A stretch of 64,000 bases of DNA. Origin: Ampullaceana balthica (taxonomy: Eukaryota > Mollusca > Gastropoda > Lymnaeidae). A program made the position numbers and the translations under genes. The stretch is from positions 186,001 to 250,000 of the forward strand of contig CALYLW010000743.1 of the NCBI GenBank assembly GCA_944989445.1, in the 5' to 3' direction. Shown here piece after piece: positions 58,371-64,000 of this stretch. Within the stretch, counting starts at the first letter, position 1. Every line of letters starts with the position of its first letter. The notes under the pieces are model-generated. The model saw only the letters and a program-made list of their open reading frames with translations. It did not search any database and was not told where the DNA came from.

Positions 58371-58890
58371 TTAAGACTTGGGTTTTTCTGTAAGAGATTC
58401 TTCAACAACGGTGATATAAACATTGTCGTCTTCAGTCATGTTGTCAATGACGCTTATGTATTGATCCTCCCACTTTATATGTTCCTCTATAACAGTGAGA
58501 AAGGGGAAGGGTGGTAGATGAGCAGGAGGAAACGCCATCATCCCATGAGGATGGACGGATGCCATAGATAGATAACAGTGATATAGTCCGTCTCCCAGTC
58601 AAACATGTTTTGTATTATTTTATTGCTATATTTGTGATCATCTTCAAAACGCTCAGAGTCCAATGAATCGTACTGGTTATTCGCGGATATCACAACACTG
58701 TCCGGATGACTAGGCTGAGTTTCAATAACAACCATTCACTCATCAATTATATTGTAAGGATTTGTTTCCTCCTCTGCATCTGATTCATGTTGAAGGTTGA
58801 CTACAGCGATGTCTTTGTCGTTCTCATCATGTGTCAACTCAATTTCTTCTGATATTTTTTCCTCAAAATTTTCTCCTAAGATTTCAGAAT
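58371..58890 (-). pseudogene. Last exon of a second receptor-like gene: multi-tyrosine tail, disrupted
   Basis: Minus-strand exon with acceptor TTATAATGCAG, reading DSEILGENFEEKISEEIELT on from the transmembrane exon at 59385. The tail is acidic and Ser-rich with tyrosines in TNPYNII, NQYDSL, HKYSNKI, TDYITVI, DQYISVI and NVYITVV, ending TEKPKS and TAA. TDYITV fits the ITSM consensus TxYxxV/I; the others are ITIM- or YxxPhi-like. Two lesions: an in-frame TGA after NIIDE, and a 73-bp LINE tail at 58499-58571 flanked by ATAACAGTGA. Subtracting insert and duplication, the exon plus the one base carried over is exactly 146 codons in one frame. That supports a real former gene. Confidence 0.72.
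58499..58571 (+). mobile_element. 73-bp LINE 3' tail inserted in the tail exon
   Basis: Sequence GATGAGCAGGAGGAAACGCC, ATCATCCCATGAGGATGGAC and GGATGCCATAGATAG equals the extreme 3' end of the LINE family seen at 53700-53765. Flanked by the 10-bp duplication ATAACAGTGA at 58489-58498 and 58572-58581. A severely 5'-truncated insertion. Confidence 0.85.
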
Positions 58891-59384
58891 CTGCATTATA
58901 ATTTAAATCGATTAATATTATTTAACCATAAATGTCGAATAAAAATGCTTTAAAAGATTTTGTTTTACAAAGTAATCACATAACTTGTGCATTTACAAAA
59001 ATAGATATGCATAACTCTTAAATTGACAGTTTTTTACATGGATTTTCTCTTAGATGGTATAGAAAGTACTAAGCTACTTTAAACAAGACGTTTGAGGTGT
59101 TGAAATTTATAATATAATTTTTTTAAAGTGATATAGATACAAAAAGTGCTATAAAATAGATATCAAGTTCACTAAAATGAAATAAAAATCAAAATAAAAC
59201 ATGTGTTTAATTCGTTTCATTGAAAGCTAAAAGTACATTCTCAGAAACACGTTTTTGTAAAATGTAATAATTTTGAAATAAAATATTCTAACTATAACGT
59301 ATATTAGATGATCAATTAGTATTGTTTTTTTTTAAAGTTGTATGTATACATTATACCAGAAACTAATTAAATGGTATACATTAC

Positions 59385-59500
59385 CTGTCCGTTTGTATAT
59401 ATGCTTTAGGCTAAATAACTATACTATTACAAGTAGACACGCGGGTATAGAGCTGATTGCCAGAGTTACAAGATGTGTATTCATTGTGTAAGAATTAGAC
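59385..59500 (-). pseudogene. Transmembrane exon of the second receptor-like gene
   Basis: Acceptor TAGATTTCAG, donor ACAG|GTAATG. The frame reads SNSYTMNTHLVTLAISSIPA, CLLVIV, a TAG stop, then LFSLKHIYKRT, i.e. a hydrophobic helix followed by a basic stop-transfer segment. The leftover G joins AT of the next exon to give Asp, so the phase matches 58890. The in-frame TAG is a nonsense mutation. Ectodomain exons were not recognised and may lie further right or outside the window. Confidence 0.6.
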
Positions 59501-59581
59501 CTGAAATCTAAATTAAAATACAAATACTATTATTTATTTTATTTCCCATGGTTAAATTCACTGTAGATTATAACAATATAC

Positions 59582-59585
<4 letters not shown>

Positions 59586-59642
<57 letters not shown>
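59586..59642. repeat. (TA)n microsatellite
   Basis: Pure TA array upstream of the minus-strand transmembrane exon. Confidence 0.95.
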
Positions 59643-59644
<2 letters not shown>

Positions 59645-60514
59645 TAACCAAATACGCGGCGAGTATCGCGGGTTTGATGTGGGAAAACGAAAAGAAAAAA
59701 ATATATATTATATTGATCATTTTGACATTCTTTTATCATTTTTTCTTCATAACGTGCTTATTGGGTTTTAAAATAACATTATATGAAAGGAATTTAGATT
59801 GAATCGACTATTGAAAACATTGCATTTCAGACCAAACGAACATTTGAAAGTGGTAGAAAATAAAGAATTAGATTTGATGCTTAATAAATAGATGTTTGTC
59901 ATTAAGTGTAAATAAGGATATCTGCCAATTTGTTAAAGTTAATGTTTTCTTTTTGTAGAGTCAGAACAATTAAGACACCAGTAAAAACCAATAGATGCAT
60001 TTTACTTATCAAAATAATGAAAATTTAAATGGACTATAAATCTAACGTATTACACATTGAATCAGATCAATGGAAATTAAAAAAGAAATCTTATTTTAGT
60101 AACAAATGCAAAAAGAAATGAGGCTAATAAATCAAGATATCTGAGATGTATATATATGTAAAATGCCAATAATTTTTTTTTATTTCACCCTGAACTTAAT
60201 TTTCCAATTAAATATCGATATGTAAATGAGCAACAGTTTTTTTTAAAAATTAAATATATTTTGAAATTGAATTTAAAATTTACAATAATACACCTTCCAA
60301 AAGTCTTATATGATATGCGCCCATTAAATAATAGTTTTAATGTTGTTGAGTTTAATGGGTTTTAAGAACATTTTCATTGAACAGACTATAGGCAGTATAG
60401 GTCCGAAGATTTGAAAATTTACCATTCTTATCGTCAATGCCTTTCTCCGTAATAACACATTAATAAATGTGTATTTAAAAATAAGCAATAGTATCCAGTA
60501 GGTATTTAGGCAGT

Positions 60515-60688
60515 CCTGTTTCTAAACATTTTAACAGTGTTGACCATAACGGCATATCAGATATTGCTGTAACTGGTATTTTATATGCAAGCAATACCCA
60601 TGATAGAGTCCACATGGAAAATAGACTCATAAAAAGATTTGGTACGTTGGCTCCATATGGAATTAACCAAATTCATAATTTTACTTAA
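60515..60688 (+). pseudogene. GIY-YIG endonuclease C-terminal remnant
   Basis: Open for 57 codons to TAA: VSKHFNSVDHNGISDIAV, then RVHMENRLIKRFGTLAPYGI and N. The HFN...DH...D and ...E..LI...GTLAPYGIN spacing matches the C-terminal half of GIY-YIG domains carried by Penelope-like retroelements, with the conserved Glu retained. N-terminal GIY-YIG motif and RT absent. Confidence 0.55.
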
Positions 60689-60874
60689 CTGCATAATCTT
60701 GTTCCCGTTGTGGTTTTTACTGTAACTTTGGATACTTCCCCCTTTTTGCTATATCCTGTGTCCATGTTTATTTTTGTTTTTCCTTTCTTTTTATTTAACA
60801 TAAATATTTTAAAATACAATATGTTTTAAGAATATTATTATTACTTATGTAAGTATTGTAAGAATGTATTTTAT

Positions 60875-60925
60875 GTTGTACTGATGAAGGCATTAGCCGA
60901 AACGTTTACTGTCGTATCAGTCTAA
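60875..60925 (+). ncRNA. Hammerhead-ribozyme-like motif
   Basis: CTGATGA at 60881, stem II-like AGGCATTAGCC, then GAAACG, followed by a candidate GTC cleavage triplet at 60911-60913. Penelope-like elements are known to carry minimal hammerhead ribozymes. Stem II has an imperfect first pair and stem I pairs weakly, so this copy may be inactive. Confidence 0.4.
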
Positions 60926-61100
60926 AAATAAAGCTCAAATTTATTGTTTTCAATGAACAATTTGTTTGTGTATTTTGTATTTCAGTTATGAAAGACATTT
61001 AGGGCCATGATTCGTAACTTCATTTAAAGTAATTTTAAAGCAGAAGCTGGCCTTTCAATAAACTTCTTAAAATGGTTCGTGTATTCTATTTAGGAAAAAA

Positions 61101-62249
61101 AATTAACATTAATTAATTATTAAATTTTTTATGACACGATATTTTAAAATATTCACCTCTAAAGTCGTGTTGTAGTATAATAACAATTGAAATGATTATA
61201 ACAATTTGATAATTTAAATAGCGCGATACCCTAGCTATCAGCTAGGCTCAACGCGTTTTACATCGAAAAATGCACACATATATTTATACATGCTTTAAAT
61301 TTAGAAAAAATACATTCATATTTAAATTGAAAAAAAAACTATATATTGACATGAGTGTGCAAAGTAGCTTAATTTAATAGTGATAAAAATGTATTGTTTT
61401 TTTTTAATTTTGAAAAGTTAAGTTTGAAAAAATGTGTTTTAAAACAATGCAGTCTTGCAAGCTTTAAGTAGGATCAATAAGTAGTAGGATTACTACAAAT
61501 GTGCAATAATAGAGATCCCATTTTTAGCACACAAAAAAAGAGAGAGAGAGAGAGAAAGAAAGAGAGACGTTTGACAAATGTTTTACTGAAGGTACAGATT
61601 CAATAATCGCGTTTACTCTGAAAATTTTAATATGTAAATTTTCTCTTAAAATTTTCAATGAATAATTAAAACTATTAAATATGCAATTGCAGTAATTGTT
61701 AGCCTTGGCGTACAATAAATTGATAGGTACATTTAAACACAGAAAAAATAACATACACAATAAAAAGCAGTATGTATTTTTGATCAATAATCTTCTTTTT
61801 AAATTGAGAAATTGAGATTTAACAAATTAATTCAAAACACAAAGAAAATATAATTTACACCAGTAAAGTATCACCAGACAATTGCCTATTTGAAAGGTTG
61901 TCACTGAGACTGGCAATAGATTCGTTAGCATATTTTCTACTTAAGCAACAGTCTATCTGAAAAGTATCAATTTCAGTCAGAACGGCTTCCATATAACTTT
62001 AACACTTAATATTGATTATTTTTTTCCAGAGGTTAAAGTAAATATTTCACATTTAACTAAAACAGACGTCTTTTTACAATAATCCCTGTTACAATTGTTG
62101 ATGATTTATAATAGTAAAATCTGTTATACATAGATTATTGTAGTAATACTGGACCAAATTATTTTTTTCCTCAGTAAAAAATATTTTTCTGTATGTGAAA
62201 CATAACTAAAATTTTAAATTCCTTTTTTGTACACAATGAAATTGAAATG
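61101..62249. other. AT-rich non-coding DNA
   Basis: No supported exon. A minus-strand frame at 61524-61787 begins with hydrophobic residues but has no GT donor. Confidence 0.4.
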
Positions 62250-62600
62250 TAATTTTACAATAATTCACCTTTCAAAAGTCTAATTTGATGTACGCCCATT
62301 AAATAATTAATTTTAATGTTGTTGAGTTTTAAGGGTTTTAAGAACATTTTCATTGAAAAGACTATAGGTCCGAGAATTAGAAAATGTACCATTCTTATCG
62401 ATCAATGCTTTTCTCTGTAATAACACATTGATTAATGAATATTAAACATAATGAATGGTATCCAATAGGTATTTAGGCAGTTATGAAATATATTTAGGGC
62501 CATGATTTGTAACTTCATTTAAAGTAATTTTAAAGCAGAAGTTGGCCTTTCAAAAAAGTTCTTAAAATAGTTCGTGTATTCTATTTAGGAAATAAAATTA
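62250..62600 (+). repeat. Direct duplication, copy 2 (empty site)
   Basis: Uninterrupted partner of 60270-61100, about 1.9 kb away, same orientation. Confidence 0.75.
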
Positions 62601-62639
62601 ACATGAATTACTTAACCTATAGCGCCGTTAAATCTAGAT

Positions 62640-63109
62640 ATATAATTATTACATAAATATAGATAAGTTACTTATGTTAATTATGTATATTTATTCCCGT
62701 GGTCTGTATGGATTGTATAAAAATATTAAATGACGTCATTGTGTTATTCTTATATTTTATTCTTTTAAAAGAAGCGTACACGAAAATGTGTGCACCGTAA
62801 TAAGACAATATAATATTTTCTGAATGCGCACCGCTGAAAATAAAGTATTGGGAAAAAAAAATTCACCAAAAATAACTCGCTTTGAACGGCATTTGAACGT
62901 CCGCGTAAAGATGTTCAATAAAGAATTGAGGTTAATTTTTTAATTCTTTGTCTCTGCATTTTTTATTATTTAATTTACGGCATTCGGGCAAAAGGGACAA
63001 TTACAAAAACTAACTTAAAACCACCCTCAGGGTAAAAGGAACCGTCCTGTTAAATTTGGTCTCCGTCCGTCATTTGGTTTTTCCGTGGCTGCGTAACAGA
63101 AAGTCGAAA
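62640..63109. repeat. Dispersed repeat copy and GC-richer block
   Basis: 62655-62765 matches 57980-58100, and 62770-62860 matches the GCGTACACGAAAATGTGTGC-type block of the 56-57.9 kb family. The GC-richer 62880-63109 (GGTAAAAGGAACCGTCCTG, GGTCTCCGTCCGTCATTTGG) looks like retroelement 3' UTR leading into the 8-bp array. Confidence 0.5.
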
Positions 63110-63215
63110 CGTGAAACATACAAACATACAAACATACAAACATACAAACATACAAACATACAAACATACAAACATACAAACATACAAACATACAAACATA
63201 CAAACAATACAAACA
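63110..63215 (+). repeat. (ACAAACAT)n tandem array
   Basis: About twelve near-perfect 8-bp units with one slipped unit near 63204. The open frames across it (TNIQTYKH and VCMFVCLY repeats) are artefacts. Confidence 0.95.
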
Positions 63216-63250
63216 TACAAACACCAACTGAGCTTTATAGTATCTATATA

Positions 63251-63275
63251 CTAGAATTATACCCGCACTTTTGCC
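63251..63275 (-). mobile_element. Possible Helitron 3' end, second family
   Basis: CTAGAATTATACCCGCAC is nearly the same as the start of the 55555 terminus, preceded by host A on the plus strand. The hairpin arm GCGGG is not preserved here. Confidence 0.35.
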
Positions 63276-63560
63276 ACGTGAGAGAGGTCAGAGGTGAATG
63301 GGTAGTGGTCACATGACCGGAGAGAAGAAGATATGGCGACTGGAGTGTGGTTCTATTTTACGGACGTGAGATATACTTGATGTAAATAAATGTACATAGA
63401 GTTGTGATTAAAAGTTATTTTGTTGAAACAGTGCCTCATGAAATCATTGTGAGAAAGATGGAGTTGATAAGGTCACGCCCACACGGCCACGTTACACATG
63501 GTGTCAGAAGAAAAACAGGATTAGAAGGATTTAACATTGACATTATCATTGTCATTGTGA
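63276..63560 (+). mobile_element. LTR-retrotransposon LTR end and primer-binding site
   Basis: ACGTTACACATGGTGTCAGAAG near 63489-63510 has the CA end of an LTR followed by TGGTGTCAGAAG, a leucine-tRNA-type primer-binding site common in Gypsy elements. Upstream are GTGGTCACATGACCGGAGAG and an AATAAA near 63387. No gag-pol frame follows (stops by 63598). LTR start not defined. Confidence 0.5.
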
Positions 63561-64000
63561 AACTTAAACCTTCGGAATCAACTCTATTTTTGAAGTAGTG
63601 CCGGTTCGAGTTCATCTTTAATAGAAATACCCTGTGTATCAGGAGGACACGGTTCGTAAAAGGTTTGTGAAACATTGAAAATAAACTTTTTTGGCTGATT
63701 TAATACAAATAGAAAAAATGTGATATCAAATACCATTTTTTCAATATGGCGGACTAATAAAAACGTGCCCAAAATCATTTTAAATAACAAGTCGAGGTCA
63801 ACGCATCCAGGTCAAGGTCACTAAACAGTACAGCAGTGAAAATATTTGGGTCAGGTGAGGTGTTTGACAACATACACTACACATTGAATATCCAGGTCAA
63901 GTTCTAGGCCTGTCTGAGTTACTGTGTTAATTTAAGAATACAACTATAAACAAAACAAGCCTGACTTAAATAGAGAAACACTAAGCAGCAGTGTAAATAA
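63561..64000. other. Non-coding right edge
   Basis: Nothing further recognised; possibly leader of the LTR element. Confidence 0.4.

Larger units (their letters stand above)
60515..60986 (+). mobile_element. Penelope-like element 3' fragment
   Basis: Sits between GGCAGT and TATGAA of a duplicated host segment whose empty partner at 62490 reads straight through. It contains the end of a GIY-YIG endonuclease-like ORF, a 3' UTR and a hammerhead-like motif. The 5' part of the element is missing. Confidence 0.6.
60270..61100 (+). repeat. Direct duplication, copy 1 (contains Penelope-like insertion)
   Basis: Outside the insert at 60515-60986 the sequence matches 62250-62600: TTTAATGTTGTTGAGTTTAA, TTTTAAGAACATTTTCATTG, TACCATTCTTATCG, GGTATTTAGGCAGT and TTTAAAGTAATTTTAAAGCA. 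Confidence 0.75.

Noticed and set aside
59548..59892. Plus-strand transmembrane protein (IYIILIILTFFYHFFF) with a downstream exon at 59831
   Set aside because: Hydrophobic runs are expected from AT-rich codons; no upstream exon or matching phase supports it.
61524..61787. Signal-peptide exon of the minus-strand receptor (MLFFLCLNVPINLLYA)
   Set aside because: Resembles the plus-strand leader, but the exon would need a GC donor and no ectodomain exons were found between it and the TM exon.
63027..63316. Repetitive CMFVCLYV and NIQTYKHT frames, or a CRISPR-like array
   Set aside because: The repeats are contiguous 8-bp units without spacers; it is a simple tandem array.

Overview
This window is a stretch of AT-rich animal genome, not a microbial one. 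It has no dense ORFs, its genes are split by GT-AG introns, and it carries many (TA)n arrays and layered decayed transposable elements. The mix of Helitrons, a LINE family with a distinctive RT C-terminus, tRNA-derived SINEs, hAT-type MITEs and a Penelope-like fragment suggests an invertebrate. A gastropod mollusc is my best guess, but that is inference from repeat style and was not tested.

Layout. 1-5.7 kb: AT-rich DNA, a degenerate minisatellite, and a head-to-tail array of a ~500-bp element ('family B') that looks like a HINE (non-autonomous Helentron-type element). 6-13 kb: LINE remnants and three short non-autonomous Helitrons (6940-7203, 10720-11266, 12270-12883). 14.9-18.7 kb: more family B copies and a fold-back element. 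20.9-22.7 kb: a decayed LINE RT ending in a (TA)n palindrome. 22934-26634: a 3.7-kb Helitron with both termini, a PIF1-type helicase, an OTU-type cysteine protease ORF and a deleted Rep core. 27.1 kb: a tRNA-derived SINE. 30.8-38.6 kb: three further LINE copies and a nested Helitron.

39.4-50.3 kb holds the only convincing host gene. Eight exons with matching splice phases encode a predicted 328-residue type I membrane protein: signal peptide, Cys-rich and heavily N-glycosylated ectodomain, one transmembrane helix and a short tail with a tyrosine motif. One extra C in a C5 run breaks its frame in exon 4. Its introns hold two MITEs, a SINE and a Helitron that itself contains a solo LTR.

58.4-59.5 kb on the minus strand holds two exons of a second receptor-like gene: a transmembrane exon and a last exon coding a tail with six tyrosines in YxxI/V/L-like contexts. 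It is broken by two stop codons and by a 73-bp LINE tail with a 10-bp target duplication. The two genes lie tail to tail. Between and beyond them are a second Helitron family, a ~700-bp tandem duplication, a Penelope-like fragment with a hammerhead-like motif, and an LTR-retrotransposon leader at the right edge.

Limits: everything was read by eye. Exon edges are exact where splice sites are cited; boundaries of old repeats are approximate.
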